From contig JAGXAD010000045.1 in assembly GCA_018971745.1 (NCBI GenBank), positions 1-6,080 on the forward strand: a stretch of DNA of 6,080 bases. Direction: 5' to 3'. The notes below the pieces were generated by a model. The model had not been told where the DNA came from, searched no databases, and worked only from the letters and a program-made list of their open reading frames with translations. Made by a program: the position numbers and the translations under genes. The DNA is from Patescibacteria group bacterium (GTDB lineage: Bacteria; Patescibacteriota; Minisyncoccia; Sungbacterales; GWA2-42-14). How positions within the stretch are numbered: position 1 is the stretch's first letter; the number at the start of each line of letters is the position of its first letter. This document shows, piece after piece, positions 1-5,441 of the stretch.

Positions 1-1602
1 CGTAAGCTGTTTTCCTTTGGTCGGATTCACGGCCATTTCCTCGCCCTTGGCGGTGTTGCCGATCACCTGTCCCTCATACACATCCGTGGCGGGTCCGATG
101 TACATCACTCCCCGCTCTTGCAGTTTCCACAGCGCGTATCCGAGCGCTTTGCCGGTAACCATTGAAATCATGGATCCGGTCGGGCGTTTGCTGATTTCTC
201 CGGCGTATTGTCGGAAACCGATCACGCGCGAAGAAAGAATCCCGTCGCCTTTCGTGTCAATGATAAACTGATTGCGATAACCCAAGAGTCCTCGCGTCGG
301 CCCTTCAAAGAACATCCGCGAAATTGTTCCGCGGATTTCCATATTCTGAAGCGTAAACGCGCGCTTCCCGAGCCGCTCAATAATGATTCCCTGATATTCT
401 CCGGGCGCGTCAACAATCACTTCCTCAAAGGGCTCTTTTTTTATTCCGTTCTCTTCGCGGATAATAACCTGGGGTTGCGAAACCTGCATTTCGTATCCTT
501 CACGGCGCATGTTTTCAAGAAGAATCGCGATGTGAAGCTCGCCGCGCCCGAACACGCGGAACGCGTCAGTGGAAGAAAAATCAACGCGAAGCCCGACATT
601 CACTTCAAGCTCGCGCGCCAATCGCTCGCGCAGATGCCGCGAGGTTACCAATTTTCCCTCGCGGCCGGCAAAGGGAGAATTGTTAACGAGAAAATTAAGC
701 GCAATGGTCGGCTCGTCCACGGCAATTGCCGGAAGCGGAAGCGCATTTGCATCGGTGGTTACGGTTTCTCCGATGTCAATGTCCGGAAGCCCCGCAATCA
801 TCACGATGTCGCCCGCGTTCGCGCTTTCAACTTCAATTTTGTGCAGGCCCTTGAACGAAAAAACTTTTATGATTTTTCCGGGCCGCGTTTCGTTGTTCGG
901 TTTTTTTACGAATACGGTTGCATTGGGGATTACGGTTCCTTCGTAAATCCGCGCAACGGCAAGCCGTCCCAAAAAATTGTCGTATCCGAGATTGAACGGC
1001 TGAAGGCGAAGCGGCGCCGAAGGTACGGCGGATGCCGCAGGCACGTATTCAAGAATGGTTTCAAGAAGCGGCGTGAGGTCGCGCGATTCGTCGGTAAGAT
1101 TTCGTTTTGCGATGCCCTCGCGGCTGATCGCGTAGACCACCGGAAAATTTGCCTGCGTATCGCTTGCTCCGAGCGCGACAAAAAGATCAAACACCTGTTC
1201 TTCGCATCGCACGGGGTCTGCCGCAGGCTTGTCTATTTTATTGATGACGACAATCGGTTTCAGGCCGAGCTCAAGGGATTTTTTAAGCACGAAGCGGGTT
1301 TGCGGCATGGGCCCTTCTTGAGCGTCAACGATAAGCAGAACCGAATCAATGGAGCGGAGCACCCGTTCCACTTCGGATCCGAAATCGGCGTGCCCCGGAG
1401 TGTCCACGATGTTTATTTTGGTGCCTTTATAAAAAATCGCCGCGTTTTTTGAATAAATAGTAATGCCGCGCTCAAGTTCGAGCGCGTTTGAATCCATGGA
1501 GACCCCTTCTTCGGCAACGCCGGTCTGGCGCATAAGCGCGTCGGTGAGCGTTGTTTTTCCGTGGTCAACATGGGCGATGATTGCGATGTTTCTGATTTCC
1601 AT
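1..1602 (-). CDS. typA: Translational GTPase TypA/BipA, C-terminus cut off by window edge
   Basis: This is a ribosome-associated GTPase of the elongation-factor family (TypA/BipA), which acts in the cytoplasm in 50S subunit assembly and stress adaptation. The window holds 534 codons from ATG 1602, open to position 1; the family is usually about 600-610 residues, so only the C-terminal part is missing. Visible motifs are G1 AHVDHGKTT (residues 10-18), G2 ERGITI (44-49), G3 DTPGH (67-71) and G4 NKID (121-124). Family signatures follow: GPMPQTRFV (97-105), [31 protein letters not shown] and [10 protein letters not shown]. The G5 loop reads YAISREG where Escherichia coli BipA has YASALNG, so it is slightly divergent. 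The start was chosen because [18 protein letters not shown] matches the family N-terminus; no Shine-Dalgarno sequence precedes it. Identity is very secure. TypA and LepA/EF-G share the GTPase domain, but the later motifs are those of TypA. Confidence 0.97.
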   Translation of the reverse strand, partial: MEIRNIAIIAHVDHGKTTLTDALMRQTGVAEEGVSMDSNALELERGITIYSKNAAIFYKGTKINIVDTPGHADFGSEVERVLRSIDSVLLIVDAQEGPMPQTRFVLKKSLELGLKPIVVINKIDKPAADPVRCEEQVFDLFVALGASDTQANFPVVYAISREGIAKRNLTDESRDLTPLLETILEYVPAASAVPSAPLRLQPFNLGYDNFLGRLAVARIYEGTVIPNATVFVKKPNNETRPGKIIKVFSFKGLHKIEVESANAGDIVMIAGLPDIDIGETVTTDANALPLPAIAVDEPTIALNFLVNNSPFAGREGKLVTSRHLRERLARELEVNVGLRVDFSSTDAFRVFGRGELHIAILLENMRREGYEMQVSQPQVIIREENGIKKEPFEEVIVDAPGEYQGIIIERLGKRAFTLQNMEIRGTISRMFFEGPTRGLLGYRNQFIIDTKGDGILSSRVIGFRQYAGEISKRPTGSMISMVTGKALGYALWKLQERGVMYIGPATDVYEGQVIGNTAKGEEMAVNPTKGKQLT

Positions 1603-1653
1603 TTACGGCTTGCGTAATAAAAAGAGGCCCAAAGGCCAAACATCCCAATTACA

Positions 1654-1681
1654 ATAATATGACAGTAACGAAAAAAGTCAA
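1654..1681 (-). promoter_or_regulatory. Sigma70-type promoter for typA
   Basis: On the minus strand a TTGACT -35 box (1676-1681) is followed after 16 bp by a TATTAT -10 box (1654-1659). This puts transcription start near 1647, giving a leader of about 45 nt before the typA ATG at 1602. Five of six bases match in each box. No other gene on this strand lies between it and typA. Confidence 0.65.
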
Positions 1682-1722
1682 CAAAGGCAACTCGTTTCAA
1701 ATTTTTTCGTTTTTCCAGCCGT

Positions 1723-1742
1723 CGAATTTCATGCGAAATTCG
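1723..1742. repeat. Perfect 8-bp inverted repeat with 4-nt loop upstream of typA
   Basis: The arms CGAATTTC (1723-1730) and GAAATTCG (1735-1742) are perfectly complementary around a 4-nt centre, ATGC. The repeat lies about 40 bp upstream of the typA -35 box and about 60 bp beyond the stop codon of the metallopeptidase gene. No T-run follows on either strand, so it is a poor intrinsic terminator. It could be a protein-binding site or an RNA 3'-end hairpin for the metallopeptidase transcript; the sequence does not decide. Confidence 0.5.
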
Positions 1743-1803
1743 TACCAATGAAACTGGCGCGCCGCTTAATAATTTTTATGCCCCGCCACATACTCATCAA
1801 TGA

Positions 1804-2874
1804 TTAGTGAAAAAATCTCAATTTTAATCTATGAAATAAGCCGACATATTTTTTCAAAACACCAACATCTTTTTTAAGTAGAAAATCTTGTTTTGTCAAC
1901 TCCTCATTAGCCAATTTTAGTTGCGTTTCATATTTTTGCATTGTTTCTGTGTTTTGCTTGTTATAATTTTTAAGATTTTCTGCAAACTTTAAAAAAAATT
2001 CCAAATTTGTTTCATTTTTTCTAACGACAGATTGAAAATTATCGGTATATCCGTGTTGGTGAAAGACGCTGATTTTATAGCCATCCTCTTGGGGAATTTT
2101 TTGATTAAGATTTTTATCCAAATATTCAAGATACTTTTCAAAATAAAAAAGTTGTTTCTTGGTTTTATTCAATTGTTTCCTAAGTTCATTTAGTTTTTTG
2201 AGAAACTTCTTTTTTTCAGATTCCTGCTTACTTAAAAGATTCTCAATTTTATTAAAAGCAAAAATAAAATTTTCATCTGATAGATAGCCGTATGTTGTAA
2301 TCTCTGTGTTGGTAACAGTTGCGTTGAAAGTTTGTGTCTTAATAACTTTTCTCCCCGTCTTTATAATATGTGCGAAGCCAAGCATCATCGCGGTTAAATC
2401 AGTATAAAATTCATTCTCTTTTTCTTTGTGCAATATTGAATAAAGAAGAATGTGCGAAAGTTCATGTGCCATTATACTGATTAGTGTTGAAGGGTTTTCC
2501 GCGCAATCTTCACTGAGTCGAACATTTATAGGAAAATTAATCATGCCTGGAGTTCCATAAAATGGAAGATTGGGGGGAATATGAATTTGGGCAGTAATGC
2601 CTCCGGTTCCATGATTATGTCGGTCTGTTTTCACAACATGCGTACTTTGGAAACCGTCATTATTATTCGGTCTATAACCCTTAGGCACATAGGAAAGATT
2701 AACCTCAACTGGCAATCCCAAATACAGAGCAATTGTCTTAATTACTTCTTTAATTTTTTTTGAATAGACGAGAGAAATAAGTTTTTGGTGGTCAATAAAT
2801 TCTTTTACTCCAAAAATTGGAATAAGTTCATTCATTGCTTTTTCAATATAATCATTTTTTACTTCATTTTCCAT
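1804..2874 (-). CDS. Putative HExxH zinc metallopeptidase with coiled-coil C-terminal tail
   Basis: The 356-residue protein carries MAHELSH (residues 135-141), an HExxH zinc-binding and catalytic motif with H137, E138 and H141. A conserved-looking NEFYTDL follows (154-160), in which E155 is a good third zinc ligand and D159 fits the E-xxx-D pattern of gluzincin-type helices. A later YGYLSDENFIFAF (195-207) resembles a conserved segment I recall from hypothetical bacterial HExxH proteins with a TDL downstream motif; I cannot name the family. Residues 212-258 and about 288-340 are rich in K, E and L and look like two coiled coils. No signal peptide or membrane segment is visible, so it is probably cytoplasmic. 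The gene is much more AT-rich than typA or the HtrA gene, suggesting separate acquisition. It starts at ATG 2874 without a recognisable Shine-Dalgarno sequence, about 110 nt after the tRNA locus on the same strand, and may be co-transcribed with it. The substrate is unknown. Confidence 0.8.
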   Translation of the reverse strand: MENEVKNDYIEKAMNELIPIFGVKEFIDHQKLISLVYSKKIKEVIKTIALYLGLPVEVNLSYVPKGYRPNNNDGFQSTHVVKTDRHNHGTGGITAQIHIPPNLPFYGTPGMINFPINVRLSEDCAENPSTLISIMAHELSHILLYSILHKEKENEFYTDLTAMMLGFAHIIKTGRKVIKTQTFNATVTNTEITTYGYLSDENFIFAFNKIENLLSKQESEKKKFLKKLNELRKQLNKTKKQLFYFEKYLEYLDKNLNQKIPQEDGYKISVFHQHGYTDNFQSVVRKNETNLEFFLKFAENLKNYNKQNTETMQKYETQLKLANEELTKQDFLLKKDVGVLKKYVGLFHRLKLRFFH

Positions 2875-3019
2875 TTTTTCAATAATTTATCTGGCCAACA
2901 CATCAAGCACGTGGAAACTCTATCCTGCTGTACTTTGTGGGGCGACATTGAATCAATCGGGCAAAAATCGAAAAGTTTAGTATTGGCGTTCGAGGAATTG
3001 AACCTCGGACCTGCTTGGT

Positions 3020-3133
3020 GTATCCCGTCTAAACTTTGGGCAATGGGCGATGTAGGGATCGAACCTACAACCTCTTCGGTGTAAACGAAGCGCTCTACCA
3101 TTGAGCTAATCGCCCAAAGTTTGAACGGGATGT
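3020..3133. repeat. Inverted repeat of about 20 bp flanking tRNA-Val
   Basis: The left arm is 3022-3041 and the right arm 3112-3131. On the minus strand the arms pair at 20 positions with one C-A mismatch (3123/3030) and one wobble (3124/3029). The four innermost pairs use the GGGC that starts tRNA-Val, so about 16 positions remain when tRNA-Val is folded. In RNA the stem would sit under the tRNA-Val acceptor and bring the two halves of the outer tRNA close together. Confidence 0.85.
3044..3115 (-). tRNA. tRNA-Val(TAC), nested inside the outer tRNA
   Basis: This 72-nt gene folds as a full cloverleaf. It has acceptor GGGCGAT/ATCGCCC (7 bp), D-arm GCTC-AATGGTA-GAGC, anticodon stem CTTCG/CGAAG with loop TTTACAC (anticodon TAC, U33 present), variable loop AGGTT, T-arm GTAGG-TTCGATC-CCTAC, and discriminator A at 3044. 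The 3' CCA is not encoded and must be added by tRNA nucleotidyltransferase. It reads valine GUA codons. Its first acceptor bases (3115-3112) also form the inner end of the flanking inverted repeat, so folding of the two could compete. Confidence 0.95.
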
Positions 3134-3137
3134 AAAC

Positions 3138-3166
3138 GGATATATGTTGCTTAGGCACATATATCC
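3138..3166 (-). repeat. Perfect 10-bp hairpin in the anticodon-arm position of the outer tRNA
   Basis: GGATATATGT (3166-3157) pairs perfectly with ACATATATCC (3147-3138) around a 9-nt loop, GCCTAAGCA. It follows the D-arm directly and takes the place of an anticodon arm, but it is twice the usual stem length. The only U in its loop is at 3153, which would give the unlikely anticodon AAG if it were U33. Confidence 0.7.
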
Positions 3167-3188
3167 TCTGCCACTGAGCTAAACGCCC

Positions 3189-3321
3189 TTTTGTTCGGGT
3201 TCTATAAATTTAACTTTTTTACGTATCAGTCTTGAATTATTCGCTACCAAATATCAAATGTGGAATAGGATTGATTAGCGTCATAAGGTTTATGCTGACT
3301 AATAATTTCCCTTCTTTTCTT
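3189..3321. other. Non-coding AT-rich spacer
   Basis: Between the outer tRNA and the 96-residue gene there are about 130 bp without a supported gene. Apart from the promoter-like pair, I see only T- and A-rich sequence and no clear terminator hairpin after the small gene. Short open frames here show no protein-like composition. Confidence 0.5.
3201..3229 (-). promoter_or_regulatory. Promoter-like sequence for the tRNA locus
   Basis: On the minus strand CTGATA (3224-3229; four of six bases match TTGACA) is separated by 17 bp from TATAGA (3201-3206; four of six match TATAAT). Predicted transcription start is near 3194, a few bases before the outer tRNA 5' end at 3188. Its position suggests that the outer 5' half is still a transcribed RNA start and not debris. 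Confidence 0.45.
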
Positions 3322-3612
3322 TTATTTTGTTCTGTTAATAATTTCTTTCCATTGTTTAATTTTACGATTGGTGCTAACTGGATCCATTTTTTTTGCATTA
3401 CCAATAAGCATGATAATATCATTTCTAATCTTATTTAATTTCTCATGATTTTCTTTGGGATCTGCATAATCCACTTCACCAATTGTAGCCGCATATGAAC
3501 TCGATAAGTCAATTTCCTTTTTAATCCTTAAGGCATTTGTATTAAGTTCTTCTATCTTTTGAATTATGGTCTTCCATTCGTTCATTTTTTTGTGTTCATT
3601 GTTGTTTATCAT
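3322..3612 (-). CDS. Small hypothetical helical protein, 96 residues
   Basis: I do not recognise this protein. It is charged and mostly helical in character, rich in K, E, N and I, with a heptad-like stretch MNEWKTIIQKIEEL near residues 10-23 and another helical segment NHEKLNKIRNDIIMLIG in the middle. No cysteines, signal peptide or membrane segment are present. ATG 3612 is preferred because the open frame further upstream runs into the tRNA-Arg gene; ATG 3585 is an alternative. Neither has a strong Shine-Dalgarno sequence. It lies 31 nt downstream of tRNA-Arg on the same strand and could be read from the tRNA promoter. Its AT-rich composition matches the metallopeptidase gene and differs from typA and the HtrA gene, which fits a shared origin. 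Coding status is supported only by frame length and amino-acid composition. Confidence 0.5.
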   Translation of the reverse strand: MINNNEHKKMNEWKTIIQKIEELNTNALRIKKEIDLSSSYAATIGEVDYADPKENHEKLNKIRNDIIMLIGNAKKMDPVSTNRKIKQWKEIINRTK

Positions 3613-3643
3613 AACTATTTTTCTTTGATTAATTTTTGGCTGT

Positions 3644-3715
3644 CGCCCCCAGCATGAATCGAACACGCATTTATCCCTTAGGACGGGATCGTTCTGTCCA
3701 TTGAACTATGGGGGC
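3644..3715 (-). tRNA. tRNA-Arg(CCT)
   Basis: This 72-nt cloverleaf has acceptor GCCCCCA/TGGGGGC (7 bp), D-arm GTTC-AATGGACA-GAAC, anticodon stem ATCCC/GGGAT with loop GTCCTAA (anticodon CCT, U33 present), variable loop AAAT, T-arm GCGTG-TTCGATT-CATGC with one wobble pair, and discriminator G at 3644. No CCA is encoded. It reads the AGG arginine codon. Confidence 0.95.
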
Positions 3716-3731
3716 TTTTCAATGAATAAAG

Positions 3732-3750
3732 CAAATGTATCATACATTTG
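3732..3750. promoter_or_regulatory. Perfect 19-bp palindrome, likely operator
   Basis: CAAATGTAT (3732-3740) and ATACATTTG (3742-3750) are exact reverse complements around a single central C. The near-absence of a loop favours a dimeric DNA-binding protein over an RNA hairpin. It lies in the divergent spacer between tRNA-Arg (minus) and the HtrA gene (plus), overlaps the predicted -35 box of the HtrA promoter by three bases, and sits just upstream of tRNA-Arg, so it could affect both. Confidence 0.6.
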
Positions 3751-3776
3751 TTCATTTTTCCAACCAGTATTATAAT
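3748..3776 (+). promoter_or_regulatory. Sigma70-type promoter for the HtrA-type protease gene
   Basis: A perfect TATAAT -10 box lies at 3771-3776. Seventeen bp upstream is TTGTTC (3748-3753), a weak -35 box that matches the consensus only in its TTG. Predicted start of transcription is near 3783, about 36 nt before ATG 3819. A weak -35 under a palindrome is compatible with regulation by a bound protein. Confidence 0.6.
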
Positions 3777-3818
3777 GAAAGAGTTATTTAAGGTTCTAGA
3801 TTCTAAATTCTATTTTTT

Positions 3819-4883
3819 ATGAATTACGAAGAACAAGTTATTGCGACCGTAAAAAAAGTTTTGCCTGCGGTGGTGAGCATTGTGGTTTCCAAGGATTTGG
3901 AAAAGCTTGAGGCGTCAAACCCGTTCGGTTATTTGCATTTTGAGGGCGACGACGAGGAAATTTCGCAGGAAGAAATGCGTGAGCGCATTGATTCCCTGCC
4001 GCGCACTAAAGAAGGAAAAATCAAAATCGGCGGCGGGTCCGGATTTGCGGTTGACGCAGGCGGTATTATCGTAACGAATAAGCATGTGGTGATGGACAAG
4101 GCGGCGGATTACACTGTGGTAACCGCAACCGAAGATCAGTATCCGGCAGAGGTGCTTGCGCGCGACCCCATTAACGATGTCGCGATTTTAAAAATTAACG
4201 CGCACGATTTGCCGGTGCTTGAACTTGGCGATTCAAATAAAATTGAACTTGGGCAGACGGTTGTGGCAGTTGGCACCGCGCTCGGAGAATTTCCGAATAC
4301 CGTTTCTCGCGGCATTGTTTCAGGGTTGTCGCGATTTATTACCGCGGTCACCGATATGGAAGGGCACCAGGAGCGGCTGCGTGGCCTGATTCAGACCGAT
4401 GCGGCTATCAACCCGGGCAATTCCGGCGGGCCTTTGGTGAATTTGCAGGGACAGGTCGTTGCCATTAATTCCGCGGTGGTGTTCGGCGCGCAGAACATCG
4501 GGTTTGCGATTCCGATTAACAAAGCAAAAGCCGATTTGGAGGATTTAAAAAAATACGGGAAAATCCGCAAGCCGTTTTTGGGAATCCGCTATGTCATCAT
4601 TAACAAGCAGTTGCAGGAAAAATTTCGTTTGCCGGTGGTTGCTGGCGCATTAATTTTAAAAGAGCAGGGACCGCAGGGATACGGCATTGTTCCCGGAGGC
4701 GCGGCGCAATCAGCTGGGCTTAAAAATTTTGACATTATTTTGGAATTTAACCATTCGGCGGTGACGGAAAAAACAACGCTTGAGGATTTGCTTGAGCGCG
4801 TGCATATCGGTGACGAGGTGCCGGTTAAAATTTTGCGCAACAACCAGGAACATGTCGCGCACATCCGCATCGGCGAGCGGTAG
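3819..4883 (+). CDS. htrA: HtrA/DegP-type trypsin-like serine protease (S1C) with one PDZ domain
   Basis: The 354-residue protein is a serine endopeptidase of the HtrA/DegP family, which degrades misfolded proteins. The triad is H89 (TNKHVV), D120 (INDVAIL) and S202 in the signature NPGNSGGPL (198-206), followed by GFAIPI (228-233). A single PDZ domain follows from about residue 252, with KPFLGIRY and VPGGAAQSAGLKNFDIIL as its recognisable segments, and ends the protein. The usual N-terminal signal peptide or membrane anchor is absent: the protein begins MNYEEQVIATVKKVLPAVVS, and an in-frame TAA at 3804-3806 leaves no room for an extension. Residues 30-65 form a charged insert before the protease core. 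It may therefore act in the cytoplasm or be secreted by another route. There is no Shine-Dalgarno sequence before ATG 3819. The gene has its own promoter with an overlapping palindrome. Identity is secure; location is inferred. Confidence 0.95.
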   Translation: MNYEEQVIATVKKVLPAVVSIVVSKDLEKLEASNPFGYLHFEGDDEEISQEEMRERIDSLPRTKEGKIKIGGGSGFAVDAGGIIVTNKHVVMDKAADYTVVTATEDQYPAEVLARDPINDVAILKINAHDLPVLELGDSNKIELGQTVVAVGTALGEFPNTVSRGIVSGLSRFITAVTDMEGHQERLRGLIQTDAAINPGNSGGPLVNLQGQVVAINSAVVFGAQNIGFAIPINKAKADLEDLKKYGKIRKPFLGIRYVIINKQLQEKFRLPVVAGALILKEQGPQGYGIVPGGAAQSAGLKNFDIILEFNHSAVTEKTTLEDLLERVHIGDEVPVKILRNNQEHVAHIRIGER

Positions 4884-4887
4884 TTTA

Positions 4888-4999
4888 AGAAAACCAGCAC
4901 GCCCCTTCGGATGCCCGCCTCTATTTATAGATGCCGTTCCGGCTACGCTAATGATCCCACTGCCAGCCCGAGGCATCCTCACGGGCATGCTGGTTTTCT
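4888..4999. repeat. 112-bp element with terminal inverted repeats; structured RNA, terminator or MITE-like repeat
   Basis: AGAAAACCAGCACGCCC (4888-4904) pairs with GGGCATGCTGGTTTTCT (4983-4999) over 17 positions with one mismatch. After a symmetric 4-by-4 internal loop, GGATGCC (4909-4915) pairs with GGCATCC (4972-4978). The interior contains further short stems: TCTA-TTTA-TAGA and GCCG-TTC-CGGC. The A-rich 5' edge and T-rich 3' edge are compatible with a bidirectional terminator after the HtrA gene, but the loop is far longer than usual. It could also be a dispersed intergenic repeat or a small RNA. I see no target-site duplication. Confidence 0.6.
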
Positions 5000-5035
5000 C
5001 ATATCAAAAAAGGCGGTGATAAAAAAACGTTTGTA

Positions 5036-5434
5036 ATGCGTTTTGGTCATATGTTTTCTTCTCTTTTTGTCCAATTTCTGGCATGGCACTATGGAGACGG
5101 ACTGAAAGATACCGTCCGAAACGGCATAAATGCGGTGATCGGTTTTTTGAATTATTTTTCCGTGCTGGAACTTTCCCGCACGCTGTTTTCTCCGTGGCAC
5201 CGCATCGTTGAATCCTACGGCAGGGGGTTTGACCCGGGCGAATTTTTTTTCACGCTCGCCGGAAATCTTATTTCGCGCGTTATCGGCGCCGGAGTCCGCG
5301 CAGTTGTCATTGTTGTCGGGTTATTGGTAAGTTTTACTGCCCTTGTTTCCGGGCTTTGTTTTATAATTATTTGGTTTGTCATGCCTTTGTTGATTCCCGT
5401 TTTCTTTTTGTGGGGATTGGCAATGGTTTTTTAA
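5036..5434 (+). CDS. Small membrane protein of unknown function, 132 residues
   Basis: The N-terminal half is soluble or membrane-surface in character and carries VIGFLNYFSV (34-43), RTLFSPWHRI (48-57) and SYGRGFDPGEF (60-70), which look conserved. The C-terminal half has two hydrophobic segments, about 84-104 and 105-130, that should cross the membrane. I recall similar small membrane proteins in Patescibacteria but know no function. The start is uncertain: ATG 5036 and ATG 5051 are both possible. A purine-rich AAAAAAGGCGG near 5004-5014 is too far upstream of either for a normal Shine-Dalgarno. The stop is 7 nt before the next gene, so the two are probably co-transcribed and may form a membrane complex. 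The 112-bp inverted-repeat element separates it from the HtrA gene. Confidence 0.75.
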   Translation: MRFGHMFSSLFVQFLAWHYGDGLKDTVRNGINAVIGFLNYFSVLELSRTLFSPWHRIVESYGRGFDPGEFFFTLAGNLISRVIGAGVRAVVIVVGLLVSFTALVSGLCFIIIWFVMPLLIPVFFLWGLAMVF

Positions 5435-5441
5435 TTTTTTA

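Larger units (their letters stand above)
2984..3188 (-). tRNA. Interrupted outer tRNA or tRNA-like gene enclosing tRNA-Val
   Basis: The 5' part begins at 3188 with acceptor strand GGGCGTT (3188-3182), TA, and a D-arm GCTC-AGTGGCA-GAGG (3179-3165). The 3' part has variable loop AGGTC (3012-3008), T-arm CGAGG-TTCAATT-CCTCG (3007-2991) and acceptor strand AACGCC (2990-2985). GGCGTT and AACGCC pair over six positions; the first pair would be a G-A mismatch. About 150 nt lie between the D-arm and the variable loop, and they include a complete tRNA-Val. Counting canonically from the D-arm puts GCC (3156-3154) in the anticodon position after a U33, which would be Gly. However, no normal 5-bp anticodon stem closes across the gap: the 3' part has CAAGC, and GCTTG is absent from the 5' part. 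D-stem pair 10-25 is G-G. It is either an intron-like interrupted tRNA, a tRNA-like structural RNA, or a broken tRNA. No CCA is encoded. Function is unproven. Confidence 0.45.

Noticed and set aside
208..1452. A 414-codon plus-strand open frame
   Set aside because: It lies entirely antisense to typA, whose minus-strand frame has all GTPase motifs; the plus-strand translation has no recognisable domain.
1615..1637. Attenuator-like GGCC hairpin followed by T-rich sequence in the typA leader
   Set aside because: The stem is only 4 bp and the T-run is interrupted, so it is too weak to call a terminator.
2785..3158. Open frames of 99 codons on both strands across the tRNA locus
   Set aside because: They run through tRNA-Val; the minus-strand product contains the typical spurious translation of a valine tRNA (ISSMVERFVYTEEVVG).
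3020..3166. CRISPR-like or group I intron explanation for the repeats around tRNA-Val
   Set aside because: There is only one pair of arms, in inverted orientation, and no spacers. The insert is too short for a group I intron and no P3/P7-like core is visible.
4710..4988. Minus-strand open frames over the end of the HtrA gene
   Set aside because: They are antisense to the PDZ domain coding sequence and to the inverted-repeat element, with no independent support.
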